Source: Desulfobacterales bacterium
Lineage (GTDB): Bacteria; Desulfobacterota; Desulfobacteria; Desulfobacterales; Desulfosalsimonadaceae
Direction: 5' to 3'
DNA length: 33,126 nucleotides
NCBI GenBank assembly: GCA_018334555.1
Contig: JAGXLR010000012.1
Span: 1 to 33,126, forward strand
A model generated the notes under the pieces. That model did no database searches, was not told the DNA's origin, and saw only the letters and a program-made list of their open reading frames with translations. Position numbers and translations under genes: made by a program. Shown here one piece after another: positions 24,327 to 32,354 of this stretch (positions are counted from its first letter, which is position 1; each line of letters opens with the position of its first letter).

Positions 24327-25586
24327 ATGAATTTTATCGCCGTCATCATTTTAGTCGCTTTGGCCTTAAACCTGATTCTGCATATCACCGCCGACATATG
24401 CAACCTAAAGAATCTGAGTACGCAGCTGCCCGAGTCATTCAAGGGTTGGTATGACCCGGATCGGTACCGTGACGCCCAGGCGTACCTTCTGGCCAATACC
24501 CGGTTCGAGTGGGTGTCATCCGGCGTCTCGCTGGCGGTATTCCTTTTGCTGTGGTTTGGCCATGGGTTCCCCATGCTCGACCAGTGGGTGCGTTGCCTCG
24601 CGCAGTCGCCGATCATCCGGGGGCTTGTCTATATCGGCGTGCTGGTCGGTGTAAAGGCGGTGATCGGCCTGCCGTTTTCCGTCTATTCGACGTTTGTAAT
24701 CGAAGAGCGCTTCGGATTCAACCGGACCGATGCAAAGACATTTGTCTCGGATTTGATCAAGCGAACCGTGCTGGGCGTCTTGATCGGAGGCGCCCTGCTC
24801 GCCGGCGTCCTGGCCTTTTTTGAATACGCGGGCGACAATGCCTGGTGGTATTGCTGGATCGCGGTGGCGGCTTTCATGGTGGCTATGCAGTTCGTCGTAC
24901 CCACGTGGATCATGCCGCTTTTCAACAGGTTCACCCCGCTCGAGCCGGGGGAGTTGAAAACCGCCATCCTCTCCTATGCCGAATCCATCGGGTTCCCGCT
25001 GAAAAACGTATTCGTCATGGACGGCTCGAAACGCTCGGGCAAGGCGAACGCTTTTTTCGCCGGATTCGGCCGGAATAAACGGATCGTTTTATTCGACACC
25101 CTGATCGAAAACCACGATGTCTCCGAGCTGGTGGGGATCCTCGCCCATGAAATGGGGCATTACAAAAAAAAGCACATTTACTGGATGATGCTTGCCGGCA
25201 TTATTCAAAGCGGGGCGCTCCTTTTTCTCCTGTCCCTGTTTATCTCAGCCCGGCCGCTTTTCGAGGCGTTTTATATGGATCAGGCATCCGTTTACGCGGG
25301 CCTTGTGTTTTTCGGGATTCTCTACAGCCCGATCGATTTTTTTATCGGCATTTTCGTGCAGATGTTCTCCAGGCAGAATGAGTACGCGGCCGATCGGTTC
25401 GCCGCGGAGACAACAAGGCGGCCGAATGAATTTATCCGGGCGTTGAAAAAACTTGCGGTGCACAACCTGGCCAATCTGCGGCCGCACCCCCTGTATGTGT
25501 TCTTAAACTATTCGCACCCGCCCATACTGGACCGGATCGAGGCGATCTCTAAAATAGGGGCGGAATCAAGGCCTTGGAATGGTTAA
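24327..25586 (+). CDS. M48-family membrane metalloprotease (Ste24/CAAX protease-like)
   Basis: A multi-pass membrane zinc protease. The zinc site HEMGH is at residues 274-278, followed by KKKH, and a later NEYAADRFAAE supplies the third ligand. KRSGKANAFFAGFGRNKRIVLFDTL just before HEXXH is typical of the Ste24 group, which removes C-terminal tripeptides from prenylated proteins in eukaryotes; bacterial members probably do membrane protein quality control. The ATG at 24327 gives 419 residues; an in-frame TTG at 24312 lies in the tandem repeat. Neither has a clear ribosome binding site. Its last 38 bases overlap the convergent DUF362 gene. Confidence 0.9.
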   Translation: MNFIAVIILVALALNLILHITADICNLKNLSTQLPESFKGWYDPDRYRDAQAYLLANTRFEWVSSGVSLAVFLLLWFGHGFPMLDQWVRCLAQSPIIRGLVYIGVLVGVKAVIGLPFSVYSTFVIEERFGFNRTDAKTFVSDLIKRTVLGVLIGGALLAGVLAFFEYAGDNAWWYCWIAVAAFMVAMQFVVPTWIMPLFNRFTPLEPGELKTAILSYAESIGFPLKNVFVMDGSKRSGKANAFFAGFGRNKRIVLFDTLIENHDVSELVGILAHEMGHYKKKHIYWMMLAGIIQSGALLFLLSLFISARPLFEAFYMDQASVYAGLVFFGILYSPIDFFIGIFVQMFSRQNEYAADRFAAETTRRPNEFIRALKKLAVHNLANLRPHPLYVFLNYSHPPILDRIEAISKIGAESRPWNG

Positions 25587-26847
25587 GGCGGGCTCTGGCA
25601 AGCAGGGCCAGGGATTTTACCGGGTTCATATCGGCCAGCGTCATGGGATTCACCTTCATGTGCCGGCAGAGCGCGTAAACGGTTGCCGGCAGGTTGTTGC
25701 AGCCCTGGCTGAAGGTGACATTTTTTTTGCCGAACCGGCGGACCATCTCCCGGCCGTAATCCTGTATCGCACAGCTGCCAGCCAAATGCACCGGCGGTTT
25801 TTCTATTCGGTCCACCGCCGCCGGATCGATGTCCTTGCCCATGAGGATCGTAAAATCCCCACCTCCGTTGTGGTCGTTGTATAGGATCTCAACCACGGTT
25901 TCGGTGTTGCGCCGGCATCCCTCCATGCAGCAGCGCGTTTTTCCCCTCAGGATACGAAGATCCGGCGGAAATTTTTCCAGTAAATGATGGGTCAAAACCC
26001 GTTTGCGGGCCTCAAACAGGTGCCGGTTGATGATCTCGACCGTATCCGGCTGGGATGCGGTGCTGATGCCGGTTTTTGCGGCAAGCGCCAGATGCGGTAC
26101 ATCTTCGATTTTGTAGCCCAGAAAGGCTGCGGCGATAATGTCCACGGCGAGCGGGTCGTCCCCGCCGATCAGGCAGTTCATGGGAATAATGCATTCGTCT
26201 TCGAATTTTTCGGCAATATAGTGGCCGTGGTGGGTGGCGATCAGGCCGTCTGTGACGACGAAGTCCGGCCGCAGCACCCGGTAAATATCGGCGAATTTCT
26301 GGTGAAGCCGGAAGTTGTGGTCCGCCACCCGGCTGTGCTGGTGGACCAGTCCGAACTGGTTTTTTATGGAAAGCGTGACCTGGGACATGGAATGGGTTTT
26401 TAGCTTGGGAAGCGACACGTAGAGGTTGGCGTCTTTTTGCTCAACCAGCCGGCAATAGACGAAGTCCGAAATGTCGACAAAGGACTGGAGCCCTTCGAGA
26501 TAGACCGGGACCGCCCCGGTTTCATCCAGGTATACCGGGATGGCCCCGGTTTCTTTGCATGCCCGGGCCAGGCCAGCGGCCTCAAAGACCAGCCGGGTGA
26601 TGTTGCCCTGGGTGCAGTTCTCGATGACGTATATGTTGTTGGCGCCGGCTTTCTGAAAATGGCGGATGACCGCCTTCAGGACCTCCGGGTGGGTGAAGGC
26701 ATGCTTTTTTAGATCCACGGCGTTGGGCTTTAAGAAGACGTCGCCGCTGGATTTCAGTAGCGAACCGGCACCTCCCGCATGGTCGAATATCTCTGCCACG
26801 GCCCTGTCAATGCCTTGGTTGGTGTCGGAAAAAATGACCCTGTGCAT
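25549..26847 (-). CDS. DUF362-domain protein
   Basis: A 432-residue cytoplasmic protein of the DUF362 family, common in anaerobes and of unknown biochemistry. Visible features are DVFLKPNAVDLKKHAFTHPEVLKAVI near the N terminus, LYVSLPKLKTHSMSQVTLSIKNQFGLV in the middle (the most conserved part), and GGDDPLAVDIIAAAFLGY. A cysteine group, CCMEGCRRNTE, near residue 310 and later CNNLP could hold metal, but no classical ferredoxin motif is present. GGAGG precedes the ATG. It lies downstream of the FGGY kinase on the same strand, across a 349-base repeat tract, so a link with that cluster is uncertain. Confidence 0.85.
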   Translation of the reverse strand: MHRVIFSDTNQGIDRAVAEIFDHAGGAGSLLKSSGDVFLKPNAVDLKKHAFTHPEVLKAVIRHFQKAGANNIYVIENCTQGNITRLVFEAAGLARACKETGAIPVYLDETGAVPVYLEGLQSFVDISDFVYCRLVEQKDANLYVSLPKLKTHSMSQVTLSIKNQFGLVHQHSRVADHNFRLHQKFADIYRVLRPDFVVTDGLIATHHGHYIAEKFEDECIIPMNCLIGGDDPLAVDIIAAAFLGYKIEDVPHLALAAKTGISTASQPDTVEIINRHLFEARKRVLTHHLLEKFPPDLRILRGKTRCCMEGCRRNTETVVEILYNDHNGGGDFTILMGKDIDPAAVDRIEKPPVHLAGSCAIQDYGREMVRRFGKKNVTFSQGCNNLPATVYALCRHMKVNPMTLADMNPVKSLALLARARLNHSKALIPPLF

Positions 26848-26860
26848 CGCTTCCTCCGGA

Positions 26861-26968
26861 AAGGTTCAAGGTTTAAGGTAAAAGGTGCAAGGTTCAGGGT
26901 AAAAGGTTCAGGGTGCAAGGTTCAGGGTAAAAGGTTCAGGGTGCAAGGTTCAGGATGCAAGGTTCAGG
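26861..26968. repeat. Tandem tract of a 14-bp unit
   Basis: From 26885 the 14-mers GTGCAAGGTTCAGG and GTAAAAGGTTCAGG alternate as two exact 28-bp units (26885, 26913) and continue with two single 14-mers to 26968. Degenerate copies precede them. The tract is not a CRISPR: there are no unique spacers. Confidence 0.92.
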
Positions 26969-27004
26969 TTTCATTCCGTAGGTTTAAGCGCCATTTGGCC
27001 GCAT

Positions 27005-27076
27005 TGTCATTTCGAGCGAAAGCGAGAAATCTTTTACAAACAAGATTCCTCGTCGCTTGCGCGCCTCGGAATGACA
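27005..27076. repeat. 72-bp palindromic (REP-like) element, copy 2
   Basis: TGTCATTTCGAGCGAAAGCG at the left end pairs with the CTCGGAATGACA right end. Length and arms match copies 1 and 3. Confidence 0.9.
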
Positions 27077-27133
27077 AGGCAAAAAGCTTGCGCGCCTCGG
27101 AATGACAAGGCAAAAAGCTTGCGCGCCTCGGAA
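27057..27133. repeat. 31-bp tandem derived from the palindrome's right arm
   Basis: The unit beginning TTGCGCGCCTCGGAATGACA occurs at 27057 and 27088, exactly 31 bases apart, with a truncated third copy at 27119. The first copy overlaps the end of palindromic element copy 2, so the tandem grew from it. Confidence 0.9.
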
Positions 27134-27183
27134 CGAAAAATTCAATAGAGGGCAAGGCTATAGCCTTCCAGTCGCAAGGTGCC

Positions 27184-27212
27184 GGGTGTATCGACATCAT
27201 GTCGGATACCCC
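27184..27212 (-). other. Hairpin over the FGGY kinase stop codon
   Basis: On the minus strand GACAT/ATGTC, GTATC/GATAC and GGG/CCC pair in order with single-base bulges around the stop codon. No T-run follows, so this is only a possible factor-dependent terminator or RNA-stabilising hairpin. Confidence 0.3.
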
Positions 27213-28753
27213 GTAATCGTCCGGATATCCTTGTATAATGGCTTCAGCCGGTTGTACATTTTCTTATAAACCCGGGTGTATAGCTGATCATACAGCCTAT
27301 GGGTCTGGGGGTCCGGTTCGAACACATCGCCGGTACGGGTCATCGCATTGACCGCGGATTGGAAATCCGGCGCAAGGCGTAACCCCACGGCGGCGTTAAT
27401 GGCCGCGCCGAGCCCGGAGGTCTCATAGAGATGCGGCCGGGCGGTCGGCAGGTTGAAAATATCCGCGGTGACCTGCATGGCATGCCGGCTCTGGGAGCCG
27501 CCGCCGGAAACCCGCAGGGCCTTAATTGGAATCTTGGTCCGTTTTTCAATTTGCTCCTTGCCTTGCCGCAGGGCGTAGGCGAGTCCTTCAAGAATGGCGC
27601 GGTAGACATGGGCCCGGCGATGGATATCGCCGAACCCGATGATGGCGCCTTTTGCCTCCGGCCCCGGCTGAATGATCCCCGGGCTCCAATAGGGCTGGAG
27701 CATCAGTCCCATGGCGCCCGGGCGGGTATCGTCGATCAGCCGGTCAAACAGGGCTTCGGCATCCACGCCTAAATCCTCGGCCTTCTCCTGTTCTTCATGG
27801 CCGAACTCGTTTTTAAACCAGCTTACCATCCAGTAGCCCCGGAAAATCTGGATTTCTAATGAAAACCGGCCGGGAACCGCGGACGGGTAGGGGGGCATCA
27901 GGGGGATCGGCTCCACGTATTGGGTGTGGGTGACATTGATGGTAGCGGTGGTGCCGTAGCTGATACAGCCGATTGAGGGCTCAAGGGTGCCGGAGCCGAT
28001 GATTTCACAGGCTTTATCCGCAGCCGCGGCGATTACCGGAAGATCCTTGGGGATGCCGGTCTGCTCGGCGGCTTCAAGCGTAACGTGGCCGAGGATATCG
28101 CCCGGTGCGGTAAGCGCCGGCAGCTTCTCAGCCGCCACCGCCATCCCCTGCCATTTCCAGTCCGAGGCCTTGGCCCAGGTCTGGCGCTTGTAGTCAAACG
28201 GGATATACCCCACCTGGCAGCCCACGGAATCGGTAAATTTTCCGGTCAATCGGTAGGTGAGGTACCCGGATAACAGAAGATACTTGTGTGTGTTCTCCCA
28301 GATTTCCGGCTGGTGCGTCCGGATCCAGTTGGCCTCGGCTTCGCGCTGGAAGTAGGCCACGGTCTCCGAGAGCCGGGCAATTTTAAACAACAGGCCCCAT
28401 GCCCCGCCAATCGGTGGCAGGCCGAATGCCTTGCGCTGATCCAGCCATAGGATGGCCGGCCGAAGCGGTTTTCCCGAGCGGTCCACGTTGATGACGGTGC
28501 CTCGTTGGGTGGTGAGGGCCATCCCCGCAATTTTTTCCCTTTCCATATTTTCGCGCCGCCACAGCCGCTGGCAGGCCGTACAAAGCGTTCGCCAGTAGAG
28601 ATCCGGATCCTGTTCCGCCCATCCCGGATTTTTGGAAAAATACGGCTCAAACGGAATTTTTTCGATGGCCACCATATTTCCGGCCAGATCGAAAATCATG
28701 GCCTTAAGACTCTGGGTGCCATTGTCAATGGCAAGAAGGAGATCTTTTGTCAT
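27197..28753 (-). CDS. FGGY-family carbohydrate kinase (glycerol/xylulose kinase-like)
   Basis: A 518-residue ATP-dependent sugar or polyol kinase. The N-terminal phosphate motif is [18 protein letters not shown] (residues 5-22). The [11 protein letters not shown] segment is typical of many FGGY members. The catalytic Asp lies in [13 protein letters not shown] near 250, and the second FGGY domain has [12 protein letters not shown] and [22 protein letters not shown] near 430. Its ATG lies 31 bases after the glpD stop with an AAAGGGG binding site, so it is co-transcribed. Context makes glycerol or a related three-carbon substrate plausible, but the sequence is not a close match to classical GlpK, so substrate stays open. 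Confidence 0.88.
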   Translation of the reverse strand: MTKDLLLAIDNGTQSLKAMIFDLAGNMVAIEKIPFEPYFSKNPGWAEQDPDLYWRTLCTACQRLWRRENMEREKIAGMALTTQRGTVINVDRSGKPLRPAILWLDQRKAFGLPPIGGAWGLLFKIARLSETVAYFQREAEANWIRTHQPEIWENTHKYLLLSGYLTYRLTGKFTDSVGCQVGYIPFDYKRQTWAKASDWKWQGMAVAAEKLPALTAPGDILGHVTLEAAEQTGIPKDLPVIAAAADKACEIIGSGTLEPSIGCISYGTTATINVTHTQYVEPIPLMPPYPSAVPGRFSLEIQIFRGYWMVSWFKNEFGHEEQEKAEDLGVDAEALFDRLIDDTRPGAMGLMLQPYWSPGIIQPGPEAKGAIIGFGDIHRRAHVYRAILEGLAYALRQGKEQIEKRTKIPIKALRVSGGGSQSRHAMQVTADIFNLPTARPHLYETSGLGAAINAAVGLRLAPDFQSAVNAMTRTGDVFEPDPQTHRLYDQLYTRVYKKMYNRLKPLYKDIRTITGYPT

Positions 28754-28783
28754 CGCAGCCCCTTTCCCCTTATACCTTTTCCC

Positions 28784-30337
28784 TTATAGTGGAATCCCAT
28801 GCGCATAATCCCAGTGCCTGATGTAGCATTGCCGCTCCTTTTCCCATCGGGTCGCGTCCCAGGGGAGCATCGGCGCACACAGCCGTTGAATCCGGTCAAG
28901 ATGGTTTCTTCCGCCGCCTTCCATCAGGAGGCCGATGCGGACCCGTCGCAGCAGCAAGTCCGAGAGGTGCCGTATCCGTTCTTTTTTGGCCAGCATGGGC
29001 AGTTCCGCCCACAGGGTGTCTGTGCCGGGCATAGGCTTTAGGTCATCGGTCGATGCGGTTTCGAGCATTGCTTCCGCATCCCTGCCATAACGGCCGTAAA
29101 GCCTTCTTAACTGATAGGGGGGAAGCCGTTTTTCAAATTCCGGTTTTGGAAAGGCCGGTGTAAAGGCCGGTTCGTTCATACGGAGTCGCGGGCCTCCGGG
29201 CAGATAGGGCATCGCCGCATTCAGGGCGTCCCTTGCAAGGGAGCGGAATGTGGTAAGCTTGCCCCCGGTAATGGTTACCAGCCCGTCTTTTACCCAGACG
29301 ATATACTCCCGGGATTCTTTGGACGGGGGCTTGTCCCCCTTGCTCAGGACCGGACGAATGCCCGCCCACGAGGATACCGCGTCGCTTAGCCGGATATTTA
29401 GGGAGGGGAAATGCACATTAAGGGCCGCCATCATGTATTCGGCCTCCGGTTGGTCCATTACCGGCTCTTTAAAAAGCTCCATGCCGTGGTCGAGGTCGGT
29501 TGTGCCGAGCATCAGGGCGCCTTCCCAGGGAATGATAAACAGCGGCCGGTCATCGGCCGGATGGATGAGGGTTACCGCCTGGTTGATGGGAAGCATCCAT
29601 CGGGGAAATACCAGGTGGCTGCCGCGAAGGGGGCGTAAATGCAGATGGGGCTTCGGGGATGGATGCAGTTTCTCCGCCCAGGCGCCGGTGGCATTAACTA
29701 CCGTTTTGGCCGAGACCTCCCGCACCACACCGGTCTCCGTATCCTCCAGGCCGATACCGGCGACCTTCCCTTTTCGGTCCCGGTTGACGCGGACGACCCG
29801 GGTGTAGTTGAGAGCCGCGCCCCCGGCGGCGATCCCTTCGTTTATCAACCGAAGCACCAGCCGGGCGTCATCCACCTGGGCGTCCACGAACCGGAAGCCG
29901 CCGGTGAGCCCCTCCTCCGAGATGCCGGGGACGAGCCCGGCGAAGGCCTTTTTGTCATAACGGCGGCGGTTTTTTTCGCCGGCCATGCCGTCATATAGGG
30001 TCAGTCCGGCCTGTATGGAGAGTTTTCCGGGGCCGCGGTTTTTATAAACCGGCATCAGGAAGGAAATCGGCTCCACCATCCCCGGCGCTTCCCGCAGCAT
30101 CCGTTCGCGCTGTTTTACCGAATCATAGGTTAAAAAGAGTTTTCCCTCTTTTAAATACCTGAGCCCGCCGTGGATCAGTTTGGAGGAGCGGCTGGAGGTT
30201 CCCCAGGCGAAATCACTGGCTTCGCACAACAGGGCGCTAAGCCCCATCCGCACCGCCTCCCGAAATACGCCGGCCCCGGTGATGCCGCCACCGACCACCA
30301 CCACGTCCCAATCGGTCTTGATTTCTTCAGGTCCCAT
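28784..30337 (-). CDS. glpD: FAD-dependent glycerol-3-phosphate dehydrogenase
   Basis: GlpD oxidises sn-glycerol 3-phosphate to dihydroxyacetone phosphate and passes electrons to quinones at the membrane. The 517-residue length is typical. VVVVGGGITGAGVFREA (residues 12-28) is the FAD dinucleotide fold; TSSRSSKLIHGGLRYLK near 50 is the family signature; ADDRPLFIIPWEGALMLGTTD and TITGGKLTTFRSLARDAL are further conserved blocks. The C-terminal alpha-helical domain is complete. It is followed directly by the FGGY kinase gene. A 421-base repeat-containing gap separates it from the upstream flavoprotein gene. Confidence 0.94.
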   Translation of the reverse strand: MGPEEIKTDWDVVVVGGGITGAGVFREAVRMGLSALLCEASDFAWGTSSRSSKLIHGGLRYLKEGKLFLTYDSVKQRERMLREAPGMVEPISFLMPVYKNRGPGKLSIQAGLTLYDGMAGEKNRRRYDKKAFAGLVPGISEEGLTGGFRFVDAQVDDARLVLRLINEGIAAGGAALNYTRVVRVNRDRKGKVAGIGLEDTETGVVREVSAKTVVNATGAWAEKLHPSPKPHLHLRPLRGSHLVFPRWMLPINQAVTLIHPADDRPLFIIPWEGALMLGTTDLDHGMELFKEPVMDQPEAEYMMAALNVHFPSLNIRLSDAVSSWAGIRPVLSKGDKPPSKESREYIVWVKDGLVTITGGKLTTFRSLARDALNAAMPYLPGGPRLRMNEPAFTPAFPKPEFEKRLPPYQLRRLYGRYGRDAEAMLETASTDDLKPMPGTDTLWAELPMLAKKERIRHLSDLLLRRVRIGLLMEGGGRNHLDRIQRLCAPMLPWDATRWEKERQCYIRHWDYAHGIPL

Positions 30338-30390
30338 TGTCTATTCCCTATTTAGTCTTGATCGAAGTATTTTGAGGATTAAAATTTGAC

Positions 30391-30525
30391 AGTCTCGTAA
30401 AAAGTCCAAGCCCCGGCTAAGATCCGGGGGCTCGCAAAATCCCGTGGAATGCAGCGTACTTAGCTGTACGTGAAATTCCGAGGGACGGAAGCGCAACACA
30501 GATATTGGACTTCTAAGTAACTCGA
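30391..30525. repeat. 135-bp inverted-repeat (MITE-like) element
   Basis: AAGTCCAA (30402) pairs with TTGGACTT (ending 30512), with weaker pairing out to GTCTCG/CTCGAC at the ends. The centre is a nested stem: GGAAT (30446), 4 bases, CGTAC, a 6-base loop, GTACG, 4 bases, ATTCC (ending 30479). This is the same layout as the centre of the 12822-13031 element. Confidence 0.7.
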
Positions 30526-30559
30526 CAATATTTAATATTATTTTAGATGCTTTCGCTGT

Positions 30560-30631
30560 TGTCATTCCGAGGAGCGAAAGCGACGAGGAATCTTGATTGT
30601 TCAAGATTTCTCGCTGCCGCTCGAAATGACA
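30560..30631. repeat. 72-bp palindromic (REP-like) element, copy 3
   Basis: TGTCATTCCGAGGAGCGAAA at the left pairs with CGCTCGAAATGACA at the right; its left arm is nearly identical to copy 1's. Confidence 0.92.
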
Positions 30632-30758
30632 ATGCGGATGTTTTTTAGAGTTACTTTCTGTAAAAATACCGCACCAGCGGAATAAACCGCTTTTTACGAA
30701 GCCATCAAAATTTAAGCCTGACACAGAAATTGAGCAAAAGGGGACATTTTCAATAAGG

Positions 30759-32354
30759 CTATGAGAGTTTGCCCGGATTCATCCGCATATCCGGATCCGT
30801 ATACGACCAGATCCGATTTAGCAGGTCCACGCCCATCCGGCCTTTTTCCGCGGCCAGGTAAGGCTTATGGTCCGTTCCCACCCCGTGCTGATGGGAGATG
30901 GTGCCCCCGGCATCAACAATGGCCTGGCTGGCTTTGGTTTTAAGCAGCTGCCAGCGGCTCATGGTCTCCTCGGCGGTTTCCGCCAGCCGGTATACAAACG
31001 TCGTGTAAACGCTTGAGCCCGTCTTATAAACATGGGAGAGATGCGAGAAGACGTGGACGCTTTCGTTTTTCTCCGATAGGGCGCTGCTGACAGCGGACTC
31101 CACCGCTGCCATGGTCGGCCGCACGTTATCCCAGTTAACGGCGGTTTCAAGGGTGTCCACGCCGTAGCCATAGTCCCACAGGGTGTTCCTTAAATAGGGG
31201 GCCAGGAATCGGTTCTTCTTCCAGGCGTTGCCCATGGATTTGCCGACGGGGACGCCGTTAAACTTTTTGATGACGTCCCGCGCATTGCGCCAGCCGATAT
31301 GCACCGCTTTCCGGCTGCCGATGAGGCCGATAAGCGCCATGCAATAGGTGCTGTCACATAGCCCCCTGAGCCTCAAGTATCGTTTTAAAAGGGCGATCTG
31401 CTTTTCATGACCGGCCAGGATGAGGTTGGTCATGGTCTCCGTGGGATTGCTCAAACGGACCATGGAAAGCGGCAGCTCGGCGGCAGTCAAGGCGCGTACG
31501 GCATCGACCGCCTTATCCCAGGAGGGGAAAAAGACGCCGTATATATCATCCGATGCCGGTATTTCCGATATTCTGACCCGGGCATCGGCAAGGACGCCCA
31601 TCCGGCCCTCGGAGCCCATGACGATTTGACGGATATCAGGCCCGGCCGCCGAGGCGGGATAGGGCGGCAGCATCATATCGTCTTTGGCGGTGATGAGCCG
31701 GCCGCCGGCGAAGAGCCCCTCGATGCGGCCGTAGTACATGGACTGCTGACCGCTGGATCGTGTGGTCACCCAGCCGCCGAGGGTTGATTGTTCATATGAC
31801 TGGGGATAGTGGCCCAGCGTATAGCCGTAGGTCCTGAGCTGGGCCTCCAGGTGCGGCCCGCGGACGCCGGCTTCGAATGTGGCCAGCCGGTTGTAAGAAT
31901 TGATGTCCACCAGGCGGTTCAACCGTTCGAGGGATAATGACACGACGGGGCGGTCGCCATCCGGTACATTCAGGTGTCCGACGACGCTGGTGCCGCCGCC
32001 GTACGGGATGACGACGGCGTTTTCCTTTTCGGCAAATGCCAGTATATCGGCTATTTCATCCGTTGTCGTGGGGTAGGCCACGGCATCCGGAAACCGGTCT
32101 AATGAGCCGTAGCGAAACCCGATCCAATCCGGAAAACTCTGGCCATAGGCATGAAGGAGCCGCTCTTCGGAATCGGTCGAGACGAGCGATATGGGCTGCC
32201 GGATACGGCTTTGCGGGACACGGGAAAGGAGCTGTTTTTTCGAACAGGCCGGGCCGGGGGCGGCGCTGCCCACGAGTTCATTAAGCATTGTAGCCGCCCC
32301 TTCGGGCAGCGGCATCTCAACCTGATCATCCCCCCATCCGTTCCAACGATACAT
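30759..32354 (-). CDS. FAD-linked oxidase/synthase resembling alkylglycerone-phosphate synthase
   Basis: A 531-residue VAO-type flavoprotein. ATG 32354 has a perfect AAGGAGG 6 bases upstream. The opening YRWNGWGDD resembles the conserved KWNGWGYND of alkylglycerone-phosphate synthase. The FAD loop PYGGGTSV is at 117-124; PQSYEQSTLGGWVTTRSSG near 184 and GPDIRQIVMGSEGRMGV at 238-254 match that family. The C-terminal TISHQHGVGTDHK (near 487) corresponds to its His-rich catalytic loop. That enzyme swaps an acyl for an alkyl chain on dihydroxyacetone phosphate; related bacterial proteins (for example E. coli YgcU) have unproven reactions. The gene start overlaps fadR by 29 bases, implying co-expression. 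Confidence 0.85.
   Translation of the reverse strand: MYRWNGWGDDQVEMPLPEGAATMLNELVGSAAPGPACSKKQLLSRVPQSRIRQPISLVSTDSEERLLHAYGQSFPDWIGFRYGSLDRFPDAVAYPTTTDEIADILAFAEKENAVVIPYGGGTSVVGHLNVPDGDRPVVSLSLERLNRLVDINSYNRLATFEAGVRGPHLEAQLRTYGYTLGHYPQSYEQSTLGGWVTTRSSGQQSMYYGRIEGLFAGGRLITAKDDMMLPPYPASAAGPDIRQIVMGSEGRMGVLADARVRISEIPASDDIYGVFFPSWDKAVDAVRALTAAELPLSMVRLSNPTETMTNLILAGHEKQIALLKRYLRLRGLCDSTYCMALIGLIGSRKAVHIGWRNARDVIKKFNGVPVGKSMGNAWKKNRFLAPYLRNTLWDYGYGVDTLETAVNWDNVRPTMAAVESAVSSALSEKNESVHVFSHLSHVYKTGSSVYTTFVYRLAETAEETMSRWQLLKTKASQAIVDAGGTISHQHGVGTDHKPYLAAEKGRMGVDLLNRIWSYTDPDMRMNPGKLS

Larger units (their letters stand above)
26848..27196. other. 349-base intergenic stretch made almost wholly of repeats
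   Basis: It contains a 14-bp tandem tract (26861-26968), a complete 72-bp palindromic element (27005-27076), a 31-bp tandem (27057-27133) and part of a hairpin at the kinase stop codon. No gene or clear promoter was seen. Confidence 0.85.
30338..30758. other. 421-base repeat-filled gap inside the fadR cluster
   Basis: It holds a 135-bp inverted-repeat element (30391-30525), a complete 72-bp palindromic element (30560-30631) and a 24-base motif at 30649-30672 also present, with two differences, at 13056-13079. A minus-strand open frame across it encodes nothing recognisable. No clear promoter for glpD was found. Confidence 0.8.

Noticed and set aside
26861-26968. Possible CRISPR array
   Set aside because: Units are contiguous 14-mers without unique spacers, and no cas genes are nearby.
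30341-30724. 127-codon minus-strand open frame between the AGPS-like gene and glpD
   Set aside because: It is composed of the palindromic and inverted-repeat elements read through by chance; no domain resemblance.
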